Positions 29,944 through 37,632 of a stretch of DNA of 37,632 nt are shown here, piece by piece. Source of the DNA: a virus. The stretch is from IMG/VR virus record IMGVR_UViG_3300042868_002315, positions 1-37,632 of that record; one strand, written 5' to 3'. Below the pieces are notes generated by a model. The model was given only the letters and a program-made list of their open reading frames with translations. It ran no database searches and was not told the origin of the DNA. A program made the position numbers and the translations under genes. Each line of letters starts with the position of its first letter. Position 1 is the stretch's first letter.

Positions 29944-31703
29944 TTCAATCGACCTGTACTTTTCATCGCTTCTTTCATGTATTGCAAAGGAGATGCAGGT
30001 GGGGGTATTTTATCCTTTGGTGCGGATCTTGTGTGATCCCTTAATGATTCACGGAATGCATCAAGAAGTTTTGCTCCAGCATCGCTAGAGCCGTTACCAA
30101 GAGTAGACACAGTCGAACTATCAAATACGTATTCTCCGTCCGCAAGCATGGCTTTTATGTCATCAGATTGACCGTCTCCACGACCCTTGACGTAGTGACC
30201 AGTCGCACCTGTGATGAACTCAGGAATGTGCTCATCGTCCGCCACATCAGCGGTAGGCAGACCGCCCATCGCTAGTTTCTGTGGCTTCTTGATGCTACCG
30301 CCTTTTGCTGCCATCAGTGGCGAATCATAGGACTGACCAAAGAAATCCGTCTGTGGTGGCGTTCCGTAGTTGTAGTAATTAACACTTGGCACGTTAGATC
30401 CAGCGAGGTTAGAGGGGATTGCGCCTGATTGCGCCAATTGATTCGCAAGACTCGGTTCTAGCATGGCAAGCTCTGGGTTCTGCATAACAGTTGTACCCGA
30501 TCCCTCTTGCTTAATCATCGTCGGAGTCATGAACGTGTTCCACGGACCCTGTGTGTACCCTTGACCACCGCCCTGACCACCGCTGCCTTGACCACCGCCT
30601 TGACCACCGCCTTGCCCACCAACACCTTGACCACCACCACCTTGACCACTGCTTTGTCCTGCGCCTGTCAAAGCGCCTACAACTGGCAGTGCAAGGCGTG
30701 CAGCTTGGAATGCTTGTGCTGGGGTAATGCTTCCAACCAGATTTCCAAGACCGCTAAAAAGACTGGGCGCACCTAAATTACCGCCGCCTGTTCCTGCAGC
30801 ACCAGCAAGGATGTCTCCAGAGCCTCCAAGAAAGCCTCCAGCGGTCGATCCGCTCACGCCTGCACCGCTCGATCCCAAGAGTGTCGCAGCGCCTGCATCG
30901 GTCAATGCGCCTGAGCCAGTAATCAATCCCTGAGAGACAGCCTGATCTAATGGCATCCCCAACGAAGCAGCCAGATCAAATGCGCCCTGTCCTGCGGCGT
31001 TGGCTGCCATGTCAGCTGCAATAAACGATCCTGCCTCGCCACCCGCCCCTGCTGCTGCTCCGCCTGCACCGGCGCCTGCGCCCTGTGCGGCTAATGCAGC
31101 ACCACCTGCCATCGCAGCAGCTGCGGCAGCAAACTTGTGGAAGTACGGGTCTTTGACAGCCGATAGCAAATCACCGCCAAGTGTACCAAATACGCCTTTG
31201 TTTTCGATAGGGCGATACAGCGCTGCCTGTTGCGCCACTGTTCCGCTAATTGCAGGAGTACCCGTATTGTCATAGGTATATGAAAACGGATCATTAGGGT
31301 TGCTAAGATAAACTGGAGCGCCTGTCTGCGGGTCGACCAGTTGCGCAGCGGTCTCGCCTGTTATAGGCTGTCCGTCCGCAGCAATAGGTTTGAACCTACC
31401 TACGTTTACATCTCCGTACCGTGTCTGTATTTGATCGCCAGTGACAGACAAAGGATTATCAGCGAGGATCCCTGAGGCACGCTGTAGCTCTGCTAGTCTG
31501 TTCGCCTCGATCTTTGCTGCGGCGGCTGCGGTCTCTTCAGGAGAGAAGTCTCTCCACTGTCCGCCTGCGTCGCCTCCTCCCTCGTACTGTCCTAATGGCG
31601 CAGCAATCGTCAGGGGCTCCCAGACAGCACCTTGGTCGGCGTTGTATGTGACCCACCTGCCCTGTGAGGAGCTGAATCGAGGATCTTCGTAGCTTTCGTC
31701 CAT
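29940..31703 (-). CDS. Gly-rich virion protein with GDGxSDxIxAMLADGEYV domain
   Basis: 587 residues. The first ~190 residues include EEGTTWEPL-type beta blocks and YSNPNDPFSYTYDN. The centre is Ala/Gly-rich, with a repetitive GGQG(G) tract at about 349-381. The C-terminal ~130 residues contain AAKGGSIKKPQKLAMGGLP, then GHYVKGRGDGQSDDIKAML, ADGEYVFDSSTVSTLGNGSS and LLDAFRESLRDH. This C-terminal block is a widespread virion motif in related podoviruses. Likely a tail or internal structural protein. The GG-K linker recurs in the two polyvalent proteins. Confidence 0.7.
   Translation of the reverse strand: MDESYEDPRFSSSQGRWVTYNADQGAVWEPLTIAAPLGQYEGGGDAGGQWRDFSPEETAAAAAKIEANRLAELQRASGILADNPLSVTGDQIQTRYGDVNVGRFKPIAADGQPITGETAAQLVDPQTGAPVYLSNPNDPFSYTYDNTGTPAISGTVAQQAALYRPIENKGVFGTLGGDLLSAVKDPYFHKFAAAAAAMAGGAALAAQGAGAGAGGAAAGAGGEAGSFIAADMAANAAGQGAFDLAASLGMPLDQAVSQGLITGSGALTDAGAATLLGSSGAGVSGSTAGGFLGGSGDILAGAAGTGGGNLGAPSLFSGLGNLVGSITPAQAFQAARLALPVVGALTGAGQSSGQGGGGQGVGGQGGGQGGGQGSGGQGGGQGYTQGPWNTFMTPTMIKQEGSGTTVMQNPELAMLEPSLANQLAQSGAIPSNLAGSNVPSVNYYNYGTPPQTDFFGQSYDSPLMAAKGGSIKKPQKLAMGGLPTADVADDEHIPEFITGATGHYVKGRGDGQSDDIKAMLADGEYVFDSSTVSTLGNGSSDAGAKLLDAFRESLRDHTRSAPKDKIPPPASPLQYMKEAMKSTGRLK
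30560..30655. repeat. GGQG-encoding tandem repeat in the virion gene
   Basis: About 95 bases of imperfect 9- to 12-base repeats (plus-strand theme TTGACCACCGCC), encoding GQGGGGQGVGGQGGG and similar. It makes a flexible linker and is prone to slippage, so length may differ between isolates. Not a CRISPR array: no unique spacers. Confidence 0.75.
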
Positions 31704-31705
31704 AC

Positions 31706-31936
31706 CTACCCCACGTTCACAATGCCGACCAAAGCCTCAGCCCAGTCCTGCCATGAATCAAAATTTTGCGTTGACGGAACACCATTCCGCTCAAAAAAAC
31801 CATTACCTGCTAATCCATTGCCCCACTGCTTCCACATGTTTTCAGGGACAGTGCCAAGCTGCTGAGCGGCAAATAGCTCCGCCATAAGCGGACACCACTG
31901 ATCCCAAGACATACCACGAGGATCGTAAGTCGTCAT
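31706..31936 (-). CDS. Small late protein, 76 residues
   Basis: MTTYDPRGMSWDQWCPLMAE then QLGTVPENMWKQWGNGLAGN and NFDSWQDWAEALVG. Unusually Trp-rich (seven Trp). Conserved-looking small protein between the nozzle and Gly-rich virion genes, joined to the nozzle gene by ATGA. Possibly a minor tail component or assembly chaperone; no family recognised. Confidence 0.65.
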   Translation of the reverse strand: MTTYDPRGMSWDQWCPLMAELFAAQQLGTVPENMWKQWGNGLAGNGFFERNGVPSTQNFDSWQDWAEALVGIVNVG

Positions 31937-33696
31937 GGGTTGCCCGTCGAACGAACATCGCCAATCTCAGCAGACAGCAGAATACGACCCATCTGGAAGT
32001 TGCCGTTTACAACATTACTCTGGAATCGCAGGCGCATCTCACGGCGCTGCTCACGCATGTCGACCTTCAGTGTGTCTGGCTCAAAGGTGTACGGCTCAGA
32101 GGGCTGATCGACGTCCTCCGCATAGCCTTTTCCAGTCACCACGACACTCATCTGCTCGGACTGCACAAAGTCAGGCTCAATACGCTCAAGTCTGATCCAA
32201 TTGTTGTTGCCGACGGGCGCAGGTTGACCCGGTCCTCCCGTCACCCATCCAATACTATTCGTCTCGATATAGCTCTGAATCGCCGTCTGTTGCAAGAGGT
32301 TAATCCGATTGACACCCGTCTCGTGCTGCCACAGAATGGTGTTGCCACCTTCGGGCTCATTGCCTGCCCAAACCGGAAACCTGAACACCTCTGGGAATAC
32401 ACCCGCAGATCGTCGAGCGCCTAGCGCAAACCCAGCGTCGTACCAAACCTTATCACGCACGTTGTAGATGATTGCGTTGTCGCACTCTTCAGAGTCACCA
32501 GAGGGGTAGAACCACCAGATCTCACCGAAACGTGGAACCTTGCTCGCCCAGACCTTCTGGCGTTGGTTGTAGTTCAAGTTATCGAAAAAGAAATTGATGT
32601 TGGCGTTATTTGCAATCTCTTGCACAACACCGTTGTACGTCAAGAATCGATCTGTGCCGATCCAATAAAATATACTGTCATACTCAATCACGCATTGGCT
32701 AGAGAGGATTGAGGTCTGCGTCGAGATAATGTCGTAGCGCCAGAAGACCGTACTAGCGCCAATTGTTTGCGGAGCATAAGAGACTCGCACCAAGCTATCT
32801 AGCGACCAAAACAGTCCAGATGGCGATGTTGTACCACCTCGAACAGGCAAGCCCTTGACAAACTTACCAGTGGCGACGTTATTGGCGTTGGCATCGGCAG
32901 ATACCCAGTCCTGAAAGTTACCAGCCGATGAATTCTGAATAAGACCGTTATTCCCATAAACGAACAAATACGGATAGATCAGGACACAACCGCCAGATAC
33001 GTTGATCTCATTATCAAACGTGAGCGTACTGGTCGCTGTGACCGTTGCAGCCAAAGAGAGGGTCACTGTGGTGTTTCCACCAGAAGGCACAGAACTTACC
33101 ACTGTCGTGCCTGATGGGATGCCTGTGCCTGTCACAAGCTGTCCTGCGCCTATTCGTACATCAGTGCCAGTAACGGTTGCAGTGGTCGTAGCATTTAATG
33201 CCGCAGAAGCCGTGAATTGTCCTACAGGCGACATCGCACCGCTTGGGAAATTTCCAATAAGGACGGGTGTATCAATCGTGTTGTCAATGTTGGCGAGGTT
33301 CAGACCGGGGTGCGCTACCAGCGTCTCATTACCCGTTCCATTTGCATCGTAACCAAGATCGAACTGCCACAGATTATTAGCATTTGCAGTAAAGCCAGAG
33401 GTCATTGTGATGGGGTTAGGACCAGATCCGACGCCGTCATCATCATCCATTACCCAGTACTGCAAGCCGTTGTTATATCCACTATAGACATAGCTCAGTC
33501 CGTTATCGGGCTGCATAATCATGCCACGAGAGATATTCGTAGCGTTCTGGAATATTCCTTTGTACCCACCCATCTTACGTGGGCGACCTCTCTGAAACCT
33601 AACCCACTGACCGTCGACGTAAGTCAAAGAGTCGAGCAGAGTACCATCCCGTTGGATACCGGGCGGTATGTTGAGCGAGATAACCTTTGCGCTCAA
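31933..33696 (-). CDS. P22 gp10-like tail nozzle/stabilization protein with inserted Ig-like domain
   Basis: 587 residues, longer than P22 gp10 (~470). N-terminal IQRDGTLLDSLTYVDGQWVR followed by PRKMGGYKGIFQNATNISRG and a beta-propeller-like series (VLIYPYLFVYGNNG, SLDSLVRVSY) fit the nozzle fold. Residues ~160-230 hold an insert (GQLVTGTGIPSGTTVVSSV, then TTVTLSLAATVTATSTL), an Ig-like decoration repeat often seen in tail proteins. The start is TTG 33696, with GGAGG seven bases before it and TTGA overlap with the upstream stop. It closes the portal/adaptor channel and binds fibres. Confidence 0.75.
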   Translation of the reverse strand: MSAKVISLNIPPGIQRDGTLLDSLTYVDGQWVRFQRGRPRKMGGYKGIFQNATNISRGMIMQPDNGLSYVYSGYNNGLQYWVMDDDDGVGSGPNPITMTSGFTANANNLWQFDLGYDANGTGNETLVAHPGLNLANIDNTIDTPVLIGNFPSGAMSPVGQFTASAALNATTTATVTGTDVRIGAGQLVTGTGIPSGTTVVSSVPSGGNTTVTLSLAATVTATSTLTFDNEINVSGGCVLIYPYLFVYGNNGLIQNSSAGNFQDWVSADANANNVATGKFVKGLPVRGGTTSPSGLFWSLDSLVRVSYAPQTIGASTVFWRYDIISTQTSILSSQCVIEYDSIFYWIGTDRFLTYNGVVQEIANNANINFFFDNLNYNQRQKVWASKVPRFGEIWWFYPSGDSEECDNAIIYNVRDKVWYDAGFALGARRSAGVFPEVFRFPVWAGNEPEGGNTILWQHETGVNRINLLQQTAIQSYIETNSIGWVTGGPGQPAPVGNNNWIRLERIEPDFVQSEQMSVVVTGKGYAEDVDQPSEPYTFEPDTLKVDMREQRREMRLRFQSNVVNGNFQMGRILLSAEIGDVRSTGNP

Positions 33697-34910
33697 AATG
33701 TGCCTCCAGAGATTCCTGCGGGTACAGCCAATCCAGTGGCGCTTAGAGTCATGGCGTTCGAGCCGTTCAGAGAGAATCCAATTTGATCCGTCGCAGGCTG
33801 ATAGATGCCTGTGTTGGTGTCGCCAGTAAAGTTCAGCGATGGAGACGCAGCAGATCCAGTGCCAATCGTGAGTGTCGTGATCGATCCACCAGAAGCTGAG
33901 CTTGAGTTGTATACGTTCGTCCCATCACAGACTACTGTGAGCGTCTGCCCTTGAGGGACAGTCACTGTCGCCGCACCGACCGAAGATGTCTTAAATGTCA
34001 GTGAGAATGCATTTGTTGTCTGGTTGTTTAGGTAATAAATCTGAACAGTCGATGGGAGCACAATGATTACGTTGCCAGTCAGCGCACCGAAATACTCCTG
34101 CACTACATTGGCGTACTCAACAGCGCTCAGCGTATACGTGCCAGTAGCAACTGTCTTGGCAAGTTGTGTATAAGCAAACGTGTTGCTGCGACCGTATGCA
34201 AATGTGCTGTAGCCGTTGACTCCGTTTGAAACAATAACCAGCGACTCAGTCAACTGAAGCTGCTGAGTGGCGTTCGTGTCGATCGTGTCTACGCCGCTTG
34301 GGGTCAAGGTAACAATACCTGAGCCGCCGTTGCGGATCATCACGAACCAACCGTTCTCGACTGATGCGGCTGTTGGCAGGGTTATAGTCCCCACGCCAGT
34401 AGCCCAAACCAAGAACTGAGCACGGTTTGTATTGTTTAAAACTGCATTGGAGAATAGAGAAGACTCTGCGTAGTTCTGATTCAGCGTGGTGTTGATTGCC
34501 TTGAGACCATAACCAGCGAGAGTCGCAGCGTTAGCGGCTGATGTTCCTGCGCCAAACGTAAACGCCTCCCAAGTGCCGTCATCGGTGGTGTTATCGGTCA
34601 CATAGATGTACTCAGCAATACCAGAGGCGATCGATACGATCGTGTTGCCAGAGAAATCAGTGACGGTGAATGCGTTTGCGCCGATGTTGCGAATCAGGAC
34701 GCTCTGACCAGTCGAGACCTGTTGAGCCGATGGCATCACCAAGTTCAGGCTTACGACCGTGGCAGTCACCTCGATGATCGATGCGACCACGTTAGTGTCA
34801 TTGCCGTTTACGGGCCAAGCAAGTTCTAAATCAGCAGAGATCGTAAACTCTTCGTATCCCACCATTGAAGGAGAGAGAGTTTGACCTGTAAATGGGTTGA
34901 TATATGACAT
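33693..34910 (-). CDS. Tail fibre/spike-type protein, 405 residues
   Basis: Almost wholly strand-rich and Thr/Ser/Asn/Val-rich: ISADLELAWPVNGNDTNVVA, then repeated ~80-residue beta modules. The C-terminus has SLNFTGDTNTGIYQPATDQI, GFSLNGSNAMTLSATGLAV, the 'GDTNTGIY...DQIGFxLNGS' motif of phage tail/decorating proteins. Likely a receptor-binding or surface fibre, trimeric by analogy. Ribosome site GAGGAAAAT precedes the ATG. Lacks an obvious enzymatic domain or chaperone. Confidence 0.7.
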   Translation of the reverse strand: MSYINPFTGQTLSPSMVGYEEFTISADLELAWPVNGNDTNVVASIIEVTATVVSLNLVMPSAQQVSTGQSVLIRNIGANAFTVTDFSGNTIVSIASGIAEYIYVTDNTTDDGTWEAFTFGAGTSAANAATLAGYGLKAINTTLNQNYAESSLFSNAVLNNTNRAQFLVWATGVGTITLPTAASVENGWFVMIRNGGSGIVTLTPSGVDTIDTNATQQLQLTESLVIVSNGVNGYSTFAYGRSNTFAYTQLAKTVATGTYTLSAVEYANVVQEYFGALTGNVIIVLPSTVQIYYLNNQTTNAFSLTFKTSSVGAATVTVPQGQTLTVVCDGTNVYNSSSASGGSITTLTIGTGSAASPSLNFTGDTNTGIYQPATDQIGFSLNGSNAMTLSATGLAVPAGISGGTF

Positions 34911-34919
34911 ATTTTCCTC

Positions 34920-35549
34920 TTACGAATCCACTGCGACAGCGGATCGGTCACCGATGCGGGTAACGTCTTCAGCCTTGAGCGCTGCCATCGCCATGTCGTA
35001 CTTTTGTTGGAAGATCTGGCGCTGATCATCTTTTAGGTAGATCACAGCCTGAAGGAGCGTGCCAAAGAGCATCGCATTCGGGGCGTTATTGGTGATCCAG
35101 TTTGTCTGGTTTTCTGACGATAACGGAGCCAGACGCTCGTAGTACAGAACTTCGAACTGGTAGTCATCATCAGGAGTGGGTGCGACCAGCCAGTGGTCGT
35201 AGTCATAGTCGCCGTAATAAATTGGCAGACCTGTCGAGCCTTCGTTGTTGTATGACTGTAAGTACTCAAACTTGCGCAAGAACACGGGGCTTTTTTGCGT
35301 GCCGTTGTTCAGCGTCATCGAGACTGTCTTACGCCAACGTGCAGGCTTCTGAATGATTGGATTGCCGACGTTCATGTTGGCTTGGACGACCTGTATCTGA
35401 CCAAGCGTCTTGACCTGCTGAGCAATTTCGAACTCAGCCAATGTCACAAATGTAGGGATTCTTTCAACGACAGATGCGTCACTACGCTCAAGGTATTGCT
35501 TGACCGTATTGACAAGATTATCGTAGGTAAGGGTAAATGAGGTCGTCAT
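34920..35549 (-). CDS. Head-tail adaptor, SU10/P22-type
   Basis: 209 residues: helical N-terminus (LTYDNLVNTVKQYLERSD, then TFVTLAEFEIAQQVKTLG), a beta middle, and the block YYERLAPLSSENQTNWITN-NAPNAMLF followed by LLQAVIYLKDDQRQIFQ. This order is what I recall of podovirus adaptor proteins that sit under the portal. Gene order endolysin, adaptor, fibre, nozzle supports it. ATGA overlap with a 19-residue ORF upstream. Confidence 0.7.
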   Translation of the reverse strand: MTTSFTLTYDNLVNTVKQYLERSDASVVERIPTFVTLAEFEIAQQVKTLGQIQVVQANMNVGNPIIQKPARWRKTVSMTLNNGTQKSPVFLRKFEYLQSYNNEGSTGLPIYYGDYDYDHWLVAPTPDDDYQFEVLYYERLAPLSSENQTNWITNNAPNAMLFGTLLQAVIYLKDDQRQIFQQKYDMAMAALKAEDVTRIGDRSAVAVDS

Positions 35550-35605
35550 AGCGCTTCCTGTATGGAATTTGTCTGCGATTTATCACAAAGCGCCTTGTTT
35601 GCCAT
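35546..35605 (-). CDS. 19-residue ORF coupled to the adaptor gene
   Basis: MANKALCDKSQTNSIQEAL. GAGGGTAAA precedes the ATG and its stop overlaps the adaptor start (ATGA). It fills the gap between endolysin and adaptor. Most likely a leader peptide that delivers ribosomes to the adaptor start; peptide function, if any, is unknown. It could be chance. Confidence 0.4.
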   Translation of the reverse strand: MANKALCDKSQTNSIQEAL

Positions 35606-35613
35606 TTTACCCT

Positions 35614-36231
35614 CTATTGCCGCTGATTGAAATAGTCCATGATCTTCGAATACTTCATTTGGCGGTCATCTAAGCCATTAAATCCGCCATTAATACGTTT
35701 ACACATGCCCTGAACGTCCTGAGCGTCGGCGAGCGTGTTGAGCTTATTGACATCCCAGAACCATCCTGCGGACTCGGCGGCGTACTTTGGCTGCTCGACA
35801 ATCTCAGGTTTAGTCAATGCCTCGTTGTCACAAGCCATCGAGTAGGCAACGTAATTATTCTTGCCTGTGAGCTGAATCAAACCCCGTCCAATGTACTTCC
35901 AACCGTCACCAGAGGCTTCGTCGCCATTACCCATGCGGCTGGAGTACACCTTGTTGGCAATCTTCTCTGGCTGCATTGCGTATGCTTGAGCCACCTCAAT
36001 CGAGGGGAATCGACTAGACCAGACACGCATCAAGCTCGCAGCGGAGTAATTAAGGTTCTCTTTGACGAACTTGAAACCACCCGACTCGTGCGCAGTATTG
36101 CTCAGGAATCCAGCGATACGGAAGGGGGAATCGATCGCAAAGCGCTCGCAGGTCTCATTGAGGGCGTCTGCCCACTTCTCAGCGAGCTCAGGCGTTGTGA
36201 TCGTTAGGAGCATTTCCTTACTTACCAGCAT
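35614..36231 (-). CDS. Endolysin, GH19 chitinase-type
   Basis: 205 residues. AHESGGFKFVKENLNYSAAS carries the two catalytic glutamates, E49 and E58, and GDGWKYIGRGLIQLTGKNNY the substrate cleft block of GH19 lysozyme-like enzymes. C-terminus MCKRINGGFNGLDDRQMKYS is the usual end. It hydrolyses peptidoglycan at lysis. No signal peptide, so it depends on the holin. I start at ATG 36231 (AAGGAA seven bases upstream) rather than TTG 36237. Overlaps the holin end by 14 bases. Confidence 0.9.
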   Translation of the reverse strand: MLVSKEMLLTITTPELAEKWADALNETCERFAIDSPFRIAGFLSNTAHESGGFKFVKENLNYSAASLMRVWSSRFPSIEVAQAYAMQPEKIANKVYSSRMGNGDEASGDGWKYIGRGLIQLTGKNNYVAYSMACDNEALTKPEIVEQPKYAAESAGWFWDVNKLNTLADAQDVQGMCKRINGGFNGLDDRQMKYSKIMDYFNQRQ

Positions 36232-36640
36232 TTTCAATTTCCTTTGTTTTGCGCCGCTCGACCATGTCGGCTACTTTTTCAACAGTCCTGCCACCAAAAT
36301 AGAAGCTCATTATGATGATCCCCCACTGACCGAGCAACTCCACATACTGCTTGTGAGTCTCCAGATCAAAGGCACTCATCAAGGCAAAGGTGAAATACCC
36401 CGCCAGAATGATTAAGAGGGTCATAGGGCGGATGTTCTTTGATAGCCAACTGTCGCTGCTCATATCTGCCAAATGACGCTTAGAAAGCTCCTGTTGCTCT
36501 TGCATATCTGCATTGAGTTGTGCAAGTTGACCAGACTGCTGAAGCTCCAACAGCTTGAGCTTTGCTTGTTCCGCAGCGTTTGCGTCAGGAAAGATTTTGT
36601 CAATTATCTTTGAGCCAATACCTAAGATGTCGAGGATCAT
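36218..36640 (-). CDS. Holin (GTA-type 3TM-like)
   Basis: 140 residues. IDKIFPDANAAEQAKLKLLE then LQQSGQLAQLNADMQEQQEL form the amphipathic N-terminal region; two hydrophobic segments follow (MTLLIILAGYFTFALMSAF and YVELLGQWGIIIMSFYFGG), with a charged tail. The N-terminal pattern matches the 'GTA holin 3TM' group; I see two clear membrane helices plus an amphipathic one. It permeabilises the membrane for the endolysin directly downstream. Confidence 0.85.
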   Translation of the reverse strand: MILDILGIGSKIIDKIFPDANAAEQAKLKLLELQQSGQLAQLNADMQEQQELSKRHLADMSSDSWLSKNIRPMTLLIILAGYFTFALMSAFDLETHKQYVELLGQWGIIIMSFYFGGRTVEKVADMVERRKTKEIENAGK

Positions 36641-36699
36641 AATTTCAGCCCCTTAAACCACTCGACAAGTTGCGTCCACTTCTCTTTGATCCAGTTCAT
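36637..36699 (-). CDS. 20-residue amphipathic peptide in the lysis cassette
   Basis: MNWIKEKWTQLVEWFKGLKL has Trp/Lys/Leu spacing of an amphipathic helix. Both ends overlap neighbours (ATGA at each), so it is embedded in a translation-coupling chain between the TM-anchored protein and the holin. A lysis modulator or antiholin-like membrane peptide is plausible. It could also be only a ribosome relay. Confidence 0.55.
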   Translation of the reverse strand: MNWIKEKWTQLVEWFKGLKL

Positions 36700-37370
36700 T
36701 TGTCCATCTCCGATGCGGTTAGAATCATACGGGTTTTAACAGAGTTGATGTCCTGCGGCTCAGACTTAAAGCCAACGGCGATGTATCCAGCAAACTTGCC
36801 AATCTCATTTGGTATTGAGGCTCTGCACATATACGTCACCCCTACCGACTTTGCCCACTCCCCTACAGGAGATGAGGACTCAAAAGGCTTGCAGGAAACC
36901 TCGTTGTTGAGCATAGATACAATGTCCGCATTTCTTGCAGGACTTGCAGCAAACAGACTGACAGTCACGCCTTCAAGTTTGTGATTACGCTCACCGTTGG
37001 CAATCGCAAGGATGGTTGTGCGGCTGTTTGTGGCTAGGTTGACCTTATTGATTACGATCCCGACAGCGTTTACATCTTTGACCAGCCTGCTTGCCAATGG
37101 CAATAATTCTTCGTGGGTCTTGAGTTGCGGCATGGTGCTATTGCTACTGATTGCTGCCAGAATGACCTGTCGGCTGTCCCAAGTAAGGTAGCCCAAGAAA
37201 AATATAGTAGACAGCAGGATTACTGAAACGAGCTTGAACGGGTTATCTACCCACTTGATTAGGTCAAGTAGTTTGTCCGTCATGTCCTGTTTCTGGACAG
37301 GCTTGGCTCGCTTAACGGGTGCTTTACTGACCACCGCTTTTTTAGCAACGACCTTTTTAGCCGTAACCAT
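36696..37370 (-). CDS. Membrane-anchored hypothetical protein, 224 residues
   Basis: N-terminal ~45 residues are Lys/Ala/Val-rich (VAKKAVVSKAPVKRAKPVQK) and cytoplasmic. One TM segment, FKLVSVILLSTIFFLGYLTW, follows at about 47-66. The remainder is an alpha/beta domain, probably periplasmic, with Cys in EVSCKPFES and TYMCRASI that could form a disulphide. A possible GAF/PAS-like sensor or superinfection/lysis-timing protein; no firm family. Overlaps both neighbours. Confidence 0.7.
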   Translation of the reverse strand: MVTAKKVVAKKAVVSKAPVKRAKPVQKQDMTDKLLDLIKWVDNPFKLVSVILLSTIFFLGYLTWDSRQVILAAISSNSTMPQLKTHEELLPLASRLVKDVNAVGIVINKVNLATNSRTTILAIANGERNHKLEGVTVSLFAASPARNADIVSMLNNEVSCKPFESSSPVGEWAKSVGVTYMCRASIPNEIGKFAGYIAVGFKSEPQDINSVKTRMILTASEMDK

Positions 37371-37624
37371 TATTTATCTGCCTTGCTGTCCATCTTTTCA
37401 AACAGACGGTCTAGCAGCATTTCAATGCGGTCAAACCTTTTGTCCATGTCCGCTCGAAAGCCATCGACTTCAGACTTCTTGACGTAGACATCAGAAACGT
37501 GCAGACGCATATCGGACATTTCTTTGCGTAACTCTTTAACTGAATCCCATAACTGACGGGCAAACCACCCACCAACTGTCAACAGTCCACCTGCACCAAT
37601 GTTGATGATGATTTGCCAATCCAT
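37370..37624 (-). CDS. Small TM plus coiled-coil protein of the lysis cassette
   Basis: 84 residues. MDWQIIINIGAGGLLTVGGW is a TM segment; WDSVKELRKEMSDMRLHVSD through KRFDRIEMLLDRLFEKMDSK is a heptad-like coil. This small protein is common beside phage holins in related podoviruses; role unknown, perhaps antiholin or i-spanin-like, though it lacks spanin features. TAATG overlap to the downstream gene. The promoter of the late operon would lie to the right, beyond the window. Confidence 0.75.
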   Translation of the reverse strand: MDWQIIINIGAGGLLTVGGWFARQLWDSVKELRKEMSDMRLHVSDVYVKKSEVDGFRADMDKRFDRIEMLLDRLFEKMDSKADK

Positions 37625-37632
37625 TTAAATAC

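Noticed and set aside
30560-30655. Regular repeats resembling a CRISPR or VNTR
   Set aside because: Repeats are contiguous 9-12 base units in frame, encoding Gly/Gln; no spacers.
36696-37624. Spanin pair (Rz/Rz1) in the lysis cassette
   Set aside because: No lipobox or nested Rz1-like Pro-rich frame was found; the two TM proteins lack typical spanin features.
1-37632. Circular closure of the window
   Set aside because: Reading the portal frame from base 1 into the right end gives His/Trp-rich nonsense, and capsid genes are missing.

Overview
The window is most of the genome of a tailed double-stranded DNA phage with a short-tail (podovirus-type) virion: Sf6-type small terminase, terminase large subunit, a P22/SU10-like portal, a head-tail adaptor and a P22 gp10-like nozzle, with no sheath, tube or tape-measure genes. 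Gene density is very high, with many ATGA/TAATG stop-start overlaps. Several small genes look like families common in phages of freshwater Betaproteobacteria (for example the NQYGQP-repeat secreted protein). The host assignment is inference. No integrase, tRNA, CRISPR array or rRNA was seen. Major capsid, scaffold and DNA polymerase genes are absent. The portal gene is cut by the left edge, so the head genes probably lie just outside the window, between its two ends.

Layout. (1) 1-8960, leftward: small terminase, large terminase, two large modular 'polyvalent' proteins (ADP-ribosyltransferase-like, ParB-like and PcfJ-like parts), then the portal. (2) 8961-9481, about 520 non-coding bases: a predicted terminase promoter, two nested inverted repeats, and a candidate structured small RNA with its own promoter and U-tract terminator. 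(3) 9482-22006, leftward early/middle region of about 35 mostly tiny coupled genes: YdaS-like regulator, ParB-like protein, SF2 helicase, Toprim primase, RuvC-like resolvase, Ref-like HNH nuclease, GNAT acetyltransferase, winged-helix regulator, zinc-ribbon microproteins and several unknowns. (4) 22035-22064, a symmetric face-to-face promoter pair separating leftward from rightward early transcription. (5) 22098-25109, rightward: small proteins, an SSB-like protein with an acidic DDIPF-type tail, an HNH nuclease and a DnaQ/PolB-type 3'-5' exonuclease. (6) 25111-25155, tandem terminators facing the leftward late operon. (7) 25164-37624, leftward late operon, read from the right: lysis cassette (TM/coiled-coil protein, TM-anchored protein, 20-residue peptide, holin, GH19 endolysin), then adaptor, tail fibre/spike-like protein, nozzle, a small protein, a Gly-rich virion protein, an HNH nuclease and three putative ejection proteins.

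Regulation stands out. Five promoter regions in (3)-(4) share a TTAACG/CGTTAA box. Three of them also share an upstream TAGG-N6/7-CCTA dyad, and two carry a CTGAC-N6-GTCAG palindrome at the predicted 5' end of the transcript. Small cistrons are separated by UUCG- or GNRA-capped hairpins and preceded by a repeated CTGAGAGAGATC leader. This suggests one or two phage DNA-binding proteins (the YdaS-like and winged-helix proteins are candidates) control a set of dispersed promoters.
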